A stretch of 49,971 nt of DNA from a virus: the IMG/VR virus record IMGVR_UViG_3300021091_000118, positions 1 to 49,971 of that record. One strand, given 5' to 3'. Positions within the stretch are counted from its first letter, which is position 1. Each line of letters opens with the position of its first letter. Shown piece after piece: positions 18,380-28,689 of this stretch. The position numbers were made by a program, and so were the translations under genes. The notes beneath the pieces were generated by a model. It was given only the letters and a program-made list of their open reading frames with translations. It did no database searches and was not told the origin of the DNA.

Positions 18380-19633
18380 TTACTTCATTCCAACAATTGT
18401 TACAATGTCACCTGATTCAATTGGAAAACTAGAATTTGACTCAGACCATCTTAAACGTGATGTTGATGTTAATGATGAATATGCTTGCTGATCAGCATTT
18501 GCTGAGCCATCAGCAGTAAACCAACAATCACCAGATTTATCAGTAAATGAAACTCTTTGTTTAACACCATTTACAAATACTTGAATTGTTGCACCAGTTG
18601 CTGGTGTTTGACCAATTGTTAATGTAGTATCTGTACCATTACCACCACCACCAGAAGCAGTAAGAGATGAAGATGTTGTTTCAAAATTAACAAATGAACC
18701 AGCGCCAGCAGACACTGATAATTGGCCATTTGATGCACTCAAACCTGAACCTGCCATTGCAGATACAATACTAGAAATTGTAGACTTTCTTGATAAATTT
18801 GAATCTGATGCATCAATAATTGCGACAGAATCATTTGCTACACTTACACCGCCAGTAGGTGCAGATAATTCACTTAATTCTAAACTAAATGACTGACCTG
18901 TTAACAAGATACCTTCACCTGCTGTATATGCTGCACCGGCTGAGAATTGTGTAAAACTTAAAGCTGTTTCTCCTAAAGTAATTGTACCTGTTGTTGACAA
19001 TACCCAACCTGTTGCAGCATTTGTGTTACCTTGTTCAACAAATGTAAACATACCAGGTGTTACTTCACCAGCAGGTGAATTATCAGCATCAGTAGCACGA
19101 GTCAATGCAAAATTAGGTGAAGCGCCTACAACATAGATACCATTTTGTGAACCAGTACCTTGATTTTTAACAAGAACTCTATTTCCTTCAACAACTGTTA
19201 TACCATCAATTTCTAAAGCATAGGAACCATTCAAAGTAGGTGTAGCAAGTGTACCAACATCAGCTGTTGTGGCAACTCTTACACTCTTCTTGACATCAAG
19301 ACCTGTCGCAACACTGTCAACATAAGTTCTAACAGCTTGTACTGTAGGCAATTTTGAGTTATCGCCTGAAGGCAATGTAGTATCTGTGCTATATACATCT
19401 GAATTTAATTTTGCAAGTGTTACAGCTGTGTCATTAATTTTAACACTTGTAATCGCGCTATTTGCAATTGTAAGTGCACCATTAGCAGCAAGTGTTGCAT
19501 CTGATGATAACGCGACATAAGCTGGCACACCATTTGTTGTGACAATTAATTTGCCATTATCTGTGGAGGATGATTCAAGTTTTGTTAAAGCAACTGTACC
19601 TGCAGAGATTTGCTTACCTTTAATTTGAGACAT
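18380..19633 (-). CDS. Tail-fibre protein with repetitive shaft domain
   Basis: The 417-residue product opens with the 'MSQIKGKQISAGTVALTKL' lead, followed by fibre-shaft phrases such as 'ITSVKINDTAVTLAKLNSDV' and 'LPTVQAVRTYVD'. Residues about 110-235 carry a domain I know from many phage fibres: 'DVKKSVRVATTADVG', 'VVEGNRVLVKNQ', 'NGIYVV', 'ALTRATDAD' and 'GMFTFVEQG'. The C-terminal end ('TIQVFVNGVKQRV', 'IESGDIVTIVGMK') is a beta domain with a terminal cap. G+C is a little higher than neighbouring genes, as expected for a Gly/Ala/Ser-rich shaft. It lacks an obvious intramolecular chaperone, so the C-terminal cap may be the receptor-contacting or assembly end (inference). Confidence 0.8.
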   Translation of the reverse strand: MSQIKGKQISAGTVALTKLESSSTDNGKLIVTTNGVPAYVALSSDATLAANGALTIANSAITSVKINDTAVTLAKLNSDVYSTDTTLPSGDNSKLPTVQAVRTYVDSVATGLDVKKSVRVATTADVGTLATPTLNGSYALEIDGITVVEGNRVLVKNQGTGSQNGIYVVGASPNFALTRATDADNSPAGEVTPGMFTFVEQGNTNAATGWVLSTTGTITLGETALSFTQFSAGAAYTAGEGILLTGQSFSLELSELSAPTGGVSVANDSVAIIDASDSNLSRKSTISSIVSAMAGSGLSASNGQLSVSAGAGSFVNFETTSSSLTASGGGGNGTDTTLTIGQTPATGATIQVFVNGVKQRVSFTDKSGDCWFTADGSANADQQAYSSLTSTSRLRWSESNSSFPIESGDIVTIVGMK

Positions 19634-19676
19634 AATTTAGTTCCTTATAATATGTTTTATTTATTATATATGCTTT

Positions 19677-21317
19677 TTAAACGTTTTTAATATACCAAAC
19701 TTTAATAATATCACCATTTTCTATAACACCTTCAACAAGATTAAAATTAATTCTATTAGCAGGAAGAACAGCTACAGAATATTCAGAATCATTTAATTCA
19801 ATACCATTTAATAATATTTTTACTTGAGGAATATTATTCAATTTTTTAATTGAATTTGTTACAGTAATATATTGAGATCCATTTTCCAATTGAATATTAC
19901 TAAATGTAAATGTTTCATGTAACCAGTTAATTTGATTTAACAAAGTATCTTTTGATAACCAAGAAACATTTACATTTGCACCGCCAGATACCAAAATATC
20001 ACCTTCATTACCTGTTTGATATTGATATTCCTGAGTATTAATATCAAATGTTGTTTGGGTTGATAAAGCCCCTGAATTTGTTACAGATATCGCTTTTACA
20101 CCATTTTCATATGTTAAATGAACAGAACCGCCATCAACATCTGCAAGAAAATTAGGCATTATGGTAACATCACCATTAGAATTACCGAGATATAAAGTTT
20201 TAGCTTTTTCGCTCAAATAATCTGATCCTGAATTATAAGATTTACCGCCTAACCCTAATACTGAATAATCAGATACTTCACTATTTCCCTCATTTTTTAG
20301 ATATAAATTAACAGATGCTGATGAACCGGTTGACTTATTTTGCATTGTTAAACCGCTATATGTTCCATTATATGAATCTGCTGTTACAATACTTGTTTTA
20401 ACTGTTGTGTTATAGTTTGGATCACCCCCTATAACTAAAGTTTTATCACTTAATCCTGTTCCTGAATAATTTTTAAAGGCAAAATCACTGCTACCTGCAA
20501 AATCTTGACCTGTTGTTGTGTATAATATTTGATTTGCCGAGAGATTTAAATTTGTATTTACGCCTGTTTTAATTTCAACCCAACTAGAACCACTCCAAAC
20601 ATATGTTTTATTATCGCCTGTAACAATTACAAAATCGCCCTGTTGTACATCAAGAGCATCACGTTCTGCATTATCTGCGACAACATACGTATCTGTAACT
20701 GCAATTGCAGGTAATTGAGATTCAGGTATTTTGCCTGATTCATCAAGAGATGCAACACCTCCAGCTGCACCAACATCAATAATATCAACTTTATTTAATA
20801 TTGATTGTTGATTATTGTAAATTATTTTACCTAATGTATTATTCGCAGAATTTGCAAGATTTAAAACTAAACTGCCATCTACATTCTGTAATTGCTGAAA
20901 TCCCAAATTTGTAATTAACGTATTATATCTTGTTAAATTTATTAAATCTTGGTTTAAAACTTGCCCAATTGACGAACCTAATGTTTGCAAATTAATAAAT
21001 GTATCGATTACTATTTGATTATCTTCAAAATTAGTTGTAATATCACCTGATATTGCGCCTTGCAATACTATATTTTTATCTGTATCAAATTTATGGGCTT
21101 TATTTGAAATAATATCAAATATAGTAGGTGTCGCATTACCATCGATTAATTGATTAACAGTCAATGTATTAATTGTTAAACCGTCAACAAGTTGATCACT
21201 TACCTCAATATTATCAGCAAATATATTCTGCACATAAATATTCTCAAATTTATCATTAGATGCACCTAAATCCTGAATATTGTACATGCTAGGTGTAACT
21301 CTTCTTCTAATTGTCAT
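19677..21317 (-). CDS. Tail-fibre protein with LG...Y anchor and KIP.SQLP module
   Basis: The N-terminus has the fibre-anchor pattern 'YNIQDLGASNDKFENIYVQNI', in which LG, an aromatic residue and N-I-Y recur; three further proteins in this block share it. The middle carries the widely distributed fibre module 'ESGKIPESQLPAIAVTDTYVV' region, followed by 'AERDALDVQQGDFVIV' and 'KTYVWSGSSWVEI'. The C-terminus ('KILLNGIELNDSEYSVAVLP', then 'GDIIKVWYI') is a beta domain also seen as the fibre end in other phages. Of 546 residues, nearly all are beta-prone and rich in Asn/Ser/Thr. A promoter-like element lies 28 bases upstream of the ATG at 21317. Confidence 0.8.
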   Translation of the reverse strand: MTIRRRVTPSMYNIQDLGASNDKFENIYVQNIFADNIEVSDQLVDGLTINTLTVNQLIDGNATPTIFDIISNKAHKFDTDKNIVLQGAISGDITTNFEDNQIVIDTFINLQTLGSSIGQVLNQDLINLTRYNTLITNLGFQQLQNVDGSLVLNLANSANNTLGKIIYNNQQSILNKVDIIDVGAAGGVASLDESGKIPESQLPAIAVTDTYVVADNAERDALDVQQGDFVIVTGDNKTYVWSGSSWVEIKTGVNTNLNLSANQILYTTTGQDFAGSSDFAFKNYSGTGLSDKTLVIGGDPNYNTTVKTSIVTADSYNGTYSGLTMQNKSTGSSASVNLYLKNEGNSEVSDYSVLGLGGKSYNSGSDYLSEKAKTLYLGNSNGDVTIMPNFLADVDGGSVHLTYENGVKAISVTNSGALSTQTTFDINTQEYQYQTGNEGDILVSGGANVNVSWLSKDTLLNQINWLHETFTFSNIQLENGSQYITVTNSIKKLNNIPQVKILLNGIELNDSEYSVAVLPANRINFNLVEGVIENGDIIKVWYIKNV

Positions 21318-21344
21318 TTAATATATTAATCCTGTTTCATAATA

Positions 21345-21354
21345 TACTAAATAT
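21345..21354 (-). promoter_or_regulatory. Candidate ATATTTA-type promoter element
   Basis: Minus-strand ATATTTAGTA, 28 bases before the ATG at 21317. It is identical over ten bases to the element at 25761-25770. Confidence 0.35.
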
Positions 21355-21364
21355 ATTCAGTTTT

Positions 21365-24300
21365 TCACTGCTCTATCAAAATTTTTCCAATTAATTTTAC
21401 ATATCCACTCGAATTTATTTTTAAATAATGCGTCGTTGTTGAACCCGAATAAGTCTGATTATCAAGATATCTTAAATCATTTTCAAAAGTAATATTATCT
21501 CCACTCTCATTTAAATATAAAGCGTAATTAATATTGTTAACTTTTTCATTTTCTTCATCAAAAATATCAACTGTAATTGTATCAATCAATTCTGTTCCAT
21601 CATATGAATATTGAAAATTTAATGAAGAATTAACAATCATTCTATACTTTTTTATATGAGCAGATTTGTCGATTATCTTATACAAAGAAAATGTGATAGG
21701 TTGTGTCCAATTGTTAAAAGAATTTACTGTCCAATCACTTATAAATGATTTATCGAGATCAATACTACATGTACAAGCCCAAATATTTTTTTGATTATCC
21801 AAAGCAATTTGAACAAAATTACCTGTCTCGCTTTGCTTTAAAATCCATTCAAATTTATTAGATATACTATTTACTCTTCCAGTTAAAATCTGAACTGAAT
21901 TCTTTAAATTAACTAAAATCTTTGTAAAATTATCTTCATCTAATGATAATAATCCAATTTGGGTTTCATTAAATTCATAATAACCTTGATAAGTTAAATT
22001 GCGCCAATTTGTTGTATCAATTTCATAAGTAATAATTCTACGACATTTTGATTTTTGATCTGTCGTCAAAGAAGAATTATCGATTAGTAAATTAGCATTG
22101 CGATTTGTACCATAGAAAATACAATGATTTAAGAAATATCTATTTGCAATTTTTGTAATAAAATTATGATTCATGTATTTATATAACTGACCATTATCAT
22201 GTTTAGATGCTGTTGATAAAGCTAAAGTTGTGCCAGCAATACTTGTTTTTGAACTATAAATTTCGTCATGTAAACATCCATATGTAAACCAGTCAGTGTC
22301 TGCAGGATATGTAATATTGCAATCCAATAATTCAAATTGATTTGTGTCATAGATAGATTTATTCCAATTATATACAATTGGGGAAAAATAATTTGTTGTC
22401 TTTAAAAAATCATGCGTCGTATTCCCTGTCGAATAAGTTGGAACATAAAAATGATATAAATCTGCAACGTTAGGATTAAGCTCAACTTTGCTTGGCACAT
22501 TAAAATATACCATACTATTACCACATGCAGAATTTGTCCAGTTTTTAAGTATTTTAAAATCAGCATTTGCCCAGTTATTACCCGGAATATCATTTAAATC
22601 AGTTACTTCTCTCCAACGACTTCCTCTCCACTCAAAAACGTAACTTTTTTGTGCAGATGCTGAATTAATGACAGGTGTTAAATCAAAAGTTTGTGCCGTA
22701 TTTGTAATATTTCTATACTGAATTTTAAAATTACCAACACCTGATATATGTGATACCTTAAATCGATCACCTACATTTGGATTTAAAGGTGTATAATATA
22801 CATAACCTGTATTACTTCGATTATACGTGTAATTTTTCCATACAATTAATTGCGCATTTGTTGATAATATAGTCTCAACTCCTGTAATAGATGGATTATC
22901 ATATGTCTGTAAACAATTATAATTTAAATTAACACAGTTACTGACATTATTCATATTGTATATGTCAGCTTGATTTACTCCTGTAACAATTAATTCGAAT
23001 GAATATGTACCTAAACCTGTTAATATACCATGATAATTTTGAATAGTATCAACTGTTACATGTTGATATGGATATATTTGTTTATTATCGCGCGAAGTAT
23101 TATAAAAATCATATCCACTTGTTGTCATTGCCATTACAAAATTATCAAATCTAATATTTAAATTAGGATGAAACATAACTCCAAAACTGTTATGATTACC
23201 TACAGTTTTTGTTAAATTAATTCGAATAATTTTACCTATATCTGATAATGCAAAACTTTGTGCAATTGCAATCCACATAAAGTCAGTTGATCCCGTATTT
23301 GTGATATTATATTCTGTAATGTTGGATGAACTTATTGTCATTGTGTAGTTGTCTGATGTAGTTGCAATAGTTCTATTCACCGTCGTTGTCGTGGGATTAA
23401 CTGGATATATTGATTTAAAATTTAAAGATCGATTAAAATCTCGAATAATATTAGTTGAAAAATATTGTTTAATATCTGTTACAAGTGTTCCTGATTTAAG
23501 ACATGAATTTGAAACATTTAAATAGTAATGCTGACCTAAGGTATCTTGCCCTAAATAACCCATATAATTAATTCCAACTCTAGAATCTGTTCGTGCATAC
23601 CCTAATAATCCGTCACCTACTCGTTGTTGCATAACATTTGAATTACCAAATATTTGTGCTCTTTGACTGTCAGATTCGCCTGCTAATGCGACATTATATG
23701 GTATTTTAATATCTGTAAAAAGATCAGTATTAAAGTTTAAAGAGACAGGAGTATTATAATTATTATTCCATAATGAATTATCAGTTATTTCAGAAGTATA
23801 TGCAGGAGAATAAATCTGTTGTTTCCCTAATTCAGATCTTGAACCAGGCATGTCATGTTTAATACAAATCATTTTTTTATTTACGAAATCAGTAGAGATA
23901 TAACTAAGATTTGAAAACAACAAAGTATTTACTTCATTAGCGGGATTTGTTGTTGAATCTTTATATAAATTTGTGATATTATACCAACCGCCATTTGCAA
24001 ATTCAAATAATACTATTTTTGTTAATGATGTAGAAGTAATTGTATCACATAATCTTACAGCGTTATAAGTAACAAAAAAAGATCCCGTCGCAGAAGAAGA
24101 TAATTCAAATAATATCTTTACACCATTTGCAGATCCAGCGTTTAATTGAAATTCTTTATTCAGCGTTGATCCTGTATAAGTCAATTTTCTACTTTGCGCA
24201 AAAGAAGAAGATAATCCTGACGCAGTATTAACAGCATCAGGATTTGTTGCTGTTGCGATATTTGTATTAATATATTGTGTATTACCTGCAACAAAATAGT

Positions 24301-25036
24301 TGTTTGATTCAATTGGAATAACTTTTACTAATTGTTGATTTGATGCATCAATATCAAGACTAGAACCTTTATATAAAACGAGTGAATTATCAGAGTTTAT
24401 ATTTAATGTATTTCCTGTGCCTGTTACACTTGAAAAACCTCTTGACATATTTGATGTTTGTTCATTTAGAAGAATATAACTCTGATTTGAGATATTATCA
24501 TTAATCGTATTAATAAGTCCTAAATTTTTAGAAAGATTTTTGTCAAGGCAAAATAAATGAGAATAATCGTTATTTGAATTTTTATGATAATACGTGACGA
24601 TATAAGGCGTTGTGCCGTTACTATATGGTATTGCATATGTCGAAATCTTATTAATAGATTTTCCATTTGTTAAAATTTTATTAGAAAAAATGCTGCTAGA
24701 TAAATTAAATAAATCTGGATAAGCTACAAAGTTATATATAAAGTTCTGAATCGGTGATAAACTTTTCTTATAATTTAAGAATTTGCAAGAATCTGCTGTT
24801 TTTACTACTTTCGTGAAAGTTTTATCTTTTTTTGAAATTTTTGTATTTCTAGAAATAAATAATTCGTTATTTCCCGGGTTTTCAATTAATATATTTCCTA
24901 ATAAATTTGTTTCATTAAAAAATAACGGCCCAGCGTTAGGTGCTGATATAGTGTATGCAGGCGTATCAACACTTTCACTTCTATTGGCAAGTAAAAATTC
25001 AAAATCATCTATTTTTATTAAATTGCTGATTGACAT
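21365..25036 (-). CDS. Giant adhesin-like fibre protein, paralogue A (1223 aa)
   Basis: This is the largest of three linked paralogues. Shared landmarks are the N-terminal 'LIENPGNNELFISRN', 'GYLGQDTLGQHYYLNVSN' (about 493-510), 'YPADTDWFTYG' (about 920), 'HNFITKIANRYFLNHCIFYGTN' (about 960-980), then 'KCRRIITYEIDTTNWRNLTY' and 'LSLDEDNFTKILVNLKNSV'. The last 80 residues resemble an Ig-like (Big-type) domain ('VDIFDEENEKVNNINYALYL'). Extra length relative to the paralogues comes partly from inserted beta modules near residues 298-355 and 740-800. I know no function for the family. The repeated Y/N-rich blocks and the terminal Ig-like domain suggest a long cell-surface adhesin on the tail (inference). 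Confidence 0.75.
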   Translation of the reverse strand: MSISNLIKIDDFEFLLANRSESVDTPAYTISAPNAGPLFFNETNLLGNILIENPGNNELFISRNTKISKKDKTFTKVVKTADSCKFLNYKKSLSPIQNFIYNFVAYPDLFNLSSSIFSNKILTNGKSINKISTYAIPYSNGTTPYIVTYYHKNSNNDYSHLFCLDKNLSKNLGLINTINDNISNQSYILLNEQTSNMSRGFSSVTGTGNTLNINSDNSLVLYKGSSLDIDASNQQLVKVIPIESNNYFVAGNTQYINTNIATATNPDAVNTASGLSSSFAQSRKLTYTGSTLNKEFQLNAGSANGVKILFELSSSATGSFFVTYNAVRLCDTITSTSLTKIVLFEFANGGWYNITNLYKDSTTNPANEVNTLLFSNLSYISTDFVNKKMICIKHDMPGSRSELGKQQIYSPAYTSEITDNSLWNNNYNTPVSLNFNTDLFTDIKIPYNVALAGESDSQRAQIFGNSNVMQQRVGDGLLGYARTDSRVGINYMGYLGQDTLGQHYYLNVSNSCLKSGTLVTDIKQYFSTNIIRDFNRSLNFKSIYPVNPTTTTVNRTIATTSDNYTMTISSSNITEYNITNTGSTDFMWIAIAQSFALSDIGKIIRINLTKTVGNHNSFGVMFHPNLNIRFDNFVMAMTTSGYDFYNTSRDNKQIYPYQHVTVDTIQNYHGILTGLGTYSFELIVTGVNQADIYNMNNVSNCVNLNYNCLQTYDNPSITGVETILSTNAQLIVWKNYTYNRSNTGYVYYTPLNPNVGDRFKVSHISGVGNFKIQYRNITNTAQTFDLTPVINSASAQKSYVFEWRGSRWREVTDLNDIPGNNWANADFKILKNWTNSACGNSMVYFNVPSKVELNPNVADLYHFYVPTYSTGNTTHDFLKTTNYFSPIVYNWNKSIYDTNQFELLDCNITYPADTDWFTYGCLHDEIYSSKTSIAGTTLALSTASKHDNGQLYKYMNHNFITKIANRYFLNHCIFYGTNRNANLLIDNSSLTTDQKSKCRRIITYEIDTTNWRNLTYQGYYEFNETQIGLLSLDEDNFTKILVNLKNSVQILTGRVNSISNKFEWILKQSETGNFVQIALDNQKNIWACTCSIDLDKSFISDWTVNSFNNWTQPITFSLYKIIDKSAHIKKYRMIVNSSLNFQYSYDGTELIDTITVDIFDEENEKVNNINYALYLNESGDNITFENDLRYLDNQTYSGSTTTHYLKINSSGYVKLIGKILIEQ

Positions 25037-25063
25037 ATTTTATTTAAATTCTTTCATTTACAT

Positions 25064-25080
25064 TCTAAATATTATTTATA
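25064..25080 (-). promoter_or_regulatory. Candidate late-promoter elements (TATAAATA next to AATATTTAGA)
   Basis: On the minus strand this segment contains an exact TATAAATA (25073-25080), the T4 late-promoter octamer, directly followed by AATATTTAGA (25064-25073), the element that recurs in this block. The latter lies 28 bases before the ATG at 25036. Confidence 0.35.
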
Positions 25081-25089
25081 AAACATATT

Positions 25090-25728
25090 TTAAGCCCAAA
25101 ATTCTTTATACTGTCCTCCTGATGAATTATTTCCACCGTTTCCATCATTATTTGTAACTGTTACTTTTTCATTAATAACATAACTTACACTGCCATCATT
25201 CACAACTTTCAAATTTAAACTATCTGTTTTGTCATGTGTATACAAATAATCAGATTTCACGATCGTATTTCCAACATTTACATATTGATCAATTGATGAT
25301 TGCACCTGCGAATTATCTATTATTAGGACGATAAAAGCGTCAGTACTAAAATTCGTAACATCAATATCGAAGATACCTTCATTTTGCAGTAAAACAGGTA
25401 TATCTTCGACAGACATAAAATCCAGCACCTTTATTACCTGTTGAGGATTTACAAAATTATTGTTATTTATATCCAATGTTTCATTTAAAACATTTAAAAT
25501 GTCATATGAAGTATTAATTTTTTCAAGATCTGTTGAATAGACATCACTTTCAAAAGTTACATTATTAATATTTGTCACGTTTGATACACGTAAAAAGTCT
25601 TTATTGCTTGTCTGAAATTGACTTATTTGATGATATTTTTCTTTTTTTTGAAAAATTTTTCCGTCTTTTGTTTCAAGCTGCGTTGTATTTTTAACTTGAA
25701 AATATTTAAAAGGTAAATTGGGTAACAT
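25090..25728 (-). CDS. Unknown protein between two giant fibre paralogues (212 aa)
   Basis: The product has no recognised domain. It is Asn/Val/Ile-rich with a beta-prone character and ends in a Gly/Asn-rich flexible tail ('NNDGNGGNNSSGGQYKEFW'). No membrane segment or signal peptide is visible. It has its own promoter-like element upstream (25761-25770). Its position between paralogues A and B suggests a fibre connector, capping subunit or fibre-specific chaperone. These are contextual guesses. Confidence 0.65.
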   Translation of the reverse strand: MLPNLPFKYFQVKNTTQLETKDGKIFQKKEKYHQISQFQTSNKDFLRVSNVTNINNVTFESDVYSTDLEKINTSYDILNVLNETLDINNNNFVNPQQVIKVLDFMSVEDIPVLLQNEGIFDIDVTNFSTDAFIVLIIDNSQVQSSIDQYVNVGNTIVKSDYLYTHDKTDSLNLKVVNDGSVSYVINEKVTVTNNDGNGGNNSSGGQYKEFWA

Positions 25729-25760
25729 CTTTGAATATAACCTGATTTTTATTGTATTAA

Positions 25761-25770
25761 TACTAAATAT
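25761..25770 (-). promoter_or_regulatory. Candidate ATATTTA-type promoter element
   Basis: Minus-strand ATATTTAGTA, 33 bases before the ATG at 25728, identical to the element before the gene starting at 21317. Confidence 0.35.
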
Positions 25771-25777
25771 CTAATTC

Positions 25778-28627
25778 TTATAGTATGTCGATACTCGCAA
25801 CAATATAAAAATGTCGTGATTCCTGTATCAAAACTTCAATATTGACATCATCGCCATAATCAGATGTGACAGAAATATAATCTAAACCATTATCATTAAA
25901 TAAAACTTTACCATCACCATTTTGAATTTGTAAATTAACCTGTATAGATTGTCTAATATTATTAATGTCATAAACAGACAATTTTAAATTTTTAATAATT
26001 GAATTTGTGGCATCATCTATCGTCGATTGATAAAATATATTTTCTTTATTTTCTTCATTCAATTCAACTCGATATGATAAATTTAATAAACCCCCAGAAT
26101 CAACTTCTGATAATTTATGTAATTCAAATATAACTTTTTGTGAAACCAAATTCGTTAATAAATTACCATATAATTTTTCAGATAAATTAATATTACATTT
26201 TACAGCCCAAATTGTATCATTACTATCACGTGAAATTTGTATAAAATTACCTTCATGCAGTGCAGACAACGTCCAGCCTGTCGTTGTATCAAAATTTAAA
26301 ATACTTACAGAATTTTTCTGATTTATTAAGATTTTTGTAAAGTTTGTTTCATCTAACGGCAAAAAGCCAAGTTGCGTATCATTAAATCCATAAGAACTAT
26401 GATAAGTTAAACTACGCCAATTGCTTGTATTAATTTCATATGTAATAATTTTTCTACATTTTTCTTTTTGTAATGTACTTAAACCATTATTTGAATTATT
26501 AACTAAAATATTTGCATTATGATCTGTTCCATAAAAAATGCAATGATTTAAAAAATAGCGACTTCCTACTTTCGTAATAAAATTATGATGAAAAAACTTA
26601 TATAATTGCGAATTATCATGAGATTCTCGAGTTTTACCTGCTGTTTCATGATTATAATAAAATTCAGTACCCTCAGCAAACCCTGTACCCTTATTGTACC
26701 CCTCTGTATGTGTATTTGCATACGTTAACCACGTATCAGACCCGGGATATGTAATACTTGTATCAAGAATTGTAATCGCGTCAGACGTCGTTAATGATTT
26801 ATCCCAAGTATATAAAATAGGTGTATATATCGATAAACCCGCAGTTACTTTTGATGATGAAAAGTTAGTGTTTGTATATGCAGGTGCATAAAAATAATAT
26901 ATATTTGAATTGTTAGGACTTACAATTGCTTTTGAAGGAACAGGTAAATATGTTGAAACCAAACCTGTTCTAGGTTCATTCCATAAATGAGTTCCTGGTA
27001 TTGGAAAATAACCTAAATCGGTCTGCAATTCCCAAGTCGTATTTGATGAATTATATTTAAAATAATATATTTTTATCACAGAGGCCGATGTTGTTAATGG
27101 CACTAAAACTGTCGAATTTGTCGCCGAAACATTTACTTTAAATGAACCTGTGGAGCCTAAATGTTGTACTCTAAAAATATCATTATTCGCAGGACTTACA
27201 GGTGCGTAATAAGTAACGTTAGTAGTTGTTAAATTAAATGTATTATTTTTATTTAATGTTAATGCAACTGATGTTGTAGATGTAATCGCTACATTTCGAT
27301 TCGTATTTCCTATTTCATAATATTGAGATACGTATGTATAATTAATATTTTTTAGATTTGTTGTAGTCCCATTTGTTGGATTTTCTTTTATAATTGCTGT
27401 TGTCCATGAATTTTTTAAAGTTGTTTCAAGATTAGAAATTACATTTTCAACATTTGTTGATGCTGTGTCTGTATCTCTTGTTGCTCCTTCATTAATATAC
27501 AAAAAATAATTTTGTCCTGCGAAGTCTTGACCCATATACCCTAGATATTTTGTAAAATAACGAGCGTCGGCGTGGGAACCTGCTTGACCTAAAACCCCAA
27601 AGCTAGACGCCTGAAAATTTGCTAATGTTGTTATATTTTCAAAATTTTGTATTGTATTTGCTGCAAATTTTGCATTTAAAATTGTTTCATTAACACCCCA
27701 GGTTGCTTTAAGAATTGTGGTAAATGTAAAATGTCTATAAGCCTTTAAAGCCCCAGATGATTTAAATTGCGATGTCTTTAAAAAGTATATTGATCTATTT
27801 GTAAAATCTGTAAATAAATATGTTAATTGATTATTTGGAATAGCATTTGTTGTCAATAAGGTATTTTTTAAAATATCGCCTGTATTTTGAGTATTAGCTG
27901 CGAATGTTGATGAATAAGTTTCAATATTAATATCATCACCTTTATATATAAATAAACTTTGAAAATTGTACTGTGGAAAGTCGTTCCATACGCCTTGAGA
28001 ACATGAAGCGTCTGTAAATAATATATACTTCTGTGAATTATTAGTATCATTTAAAACAGACAATAAACCAGCAGATTTATAAGAAGAATCCAATGAAAAA
28101 AGATAATGATTATCGCATGTCATGTCTCTATTTACTTCCATTGCCCTATATTCTGATAAAGCACCTGTAATACCTGTGCTACCCGATGACATATCTATCA
28201 TACTTTTTACATTATTAAAATATCTTTTAAACATCACGTTTGATTTACTTGTTGATAATCGTGTTGTTAGTAATTTATTTGAAAATATTGCATTAAATCT
28301 AGCCCACTCATCAGCTAAATAATTTAAAGATGTCGTAAACGATGAAGATGTATTCTTTGTAAAATTAAATCCTAAAAATTTTTGTGAGTGTTTATAAACA
28401 AGTGTATCTTTATCACGAATATCATTTCTTGCAAAAATCAATTCGTTTTTTGACAAACTAGGATTTTCTACCATTACATTCGATAATATTCTTTCATTAT
28501 TTGTAAATAAAAACCCAGATGAAGATGCGTTAAAAGCAATAGGACTATTTGTATATACATAATAATTTTGTTGATTATATAAATTAATATGTTGAAAAAC
28601 GAATTCTGATTCTTTTATTTTTGTCAT
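25778..28627 (-). CDS. Giant adhesin-like fibre protein, paralogue B (949 aa)
   Basis: Second member of the tandem family. It matches paralogue A at 'MVENPSLSKNELIFARNDI', 'YLGYMGQDFAGQNYFLYIN', 'ITYPGSDTWLTYAN', 'HNFITKVGSRYFLNHCIFYGTD', 'KCRKIITYEINTSNWRSLTY' and 'LPLDETNFTKILINQKNSV'. Residues about 470-540 hold the inserted beta module ('VSPANNDIFRVQHLGSTGSFK', then 'TWELQTDLGYFPIPG'). The C-terminus is Ig-like ('LSVYDINNIRQSIQVNLQI'). There is no signal peptide. Conservation is highest in the middle-to-C-terminal third and weak at the N-terminus, as expected if one end binds the virion or a partner and the other diverges for receptor choice (inference). Confidence 0.75.
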   Translation of the reverse strand: MTKIKESEFVFQHINLYNQQNYYVYTNSPIAFNASSSGFLFTNNERILSNVMVENPSLSKNELIFARNDIRDKDTLVYKHSQKFLGFNFTKNTSSSFTTSLNYLADEWARFNAIFSNKLLTTRLSTSKSNVMFKRYFNNVKSMIDMSSGSTGITGALSEYRAMEVNRDMTCDNHYLFSLDSSYKSAGLLSVLNDTNNSQKYILFTDASCSQGVWNDFPQYNFQSLFIYKGDDINIETYSSTFAANTQNTGDILKNTLLTTNAIPNNQLTYLFTDFTNRSIYFLKTSQFKSSGALKAYRHFTFTTILKATWGVNETILNAKFAANTIQNFENITTLANFQASSFGVLGQAGSHADARYFTKYLGYMGQDFAGQNYFLYINEGATRDTDTASTNVENVISNLETTLKNSWTTAIIKENPTNGTTTNLKNINYTYVSQYYEIGNTNRNVAITSTTSVALTLNKNNTFNLTTTNVTYYAPVSPANNDIFRVQHLGSTGSFKVNVSATNSTVLVPLTTSASVIKIYYFKYNSSNTTWELQTDLGYFPIPGTHLWNEPRTGLVSTYLPVPSKAIVSPNNSNIYYFYAPAYTNTNFSSSKVTAGLSIYTPILYTWDKSLTTSDAITILDTSITYPGSDTWLTYANTHTEGYNKGTGFAEGTEFYYNHETAGKTRESHDNSQLYKFFHHNFITKVGSRYFLNHCIFYGTDHNANILVNNSNNGLSTLQKEKCRKIITYEINTSNWRSLTYHSSYGFNDTQLGFLPLDETNFTKILINQKNSVSILNFDTTTGWTLSALHEGNFIQISRDSNDTIWAVKCNINLSEKLYGNLLTNLVSQKVIFELHKLSEVDSGGLLNLSYRVELNEENKENIFYQSTIDDATNSIIKNLKLSVYDINNIRQSIQVNLQIQNGDGKVLFNDNGLDYISVTSDYGDDVNIEVLIQESRHFYIVASIDIL

Positions 28628-28689
28628 AATTTTCTCTTAATTAAAATATCTTTATAACTAATTATAGAAAAACTTATGTTGTGATTAAA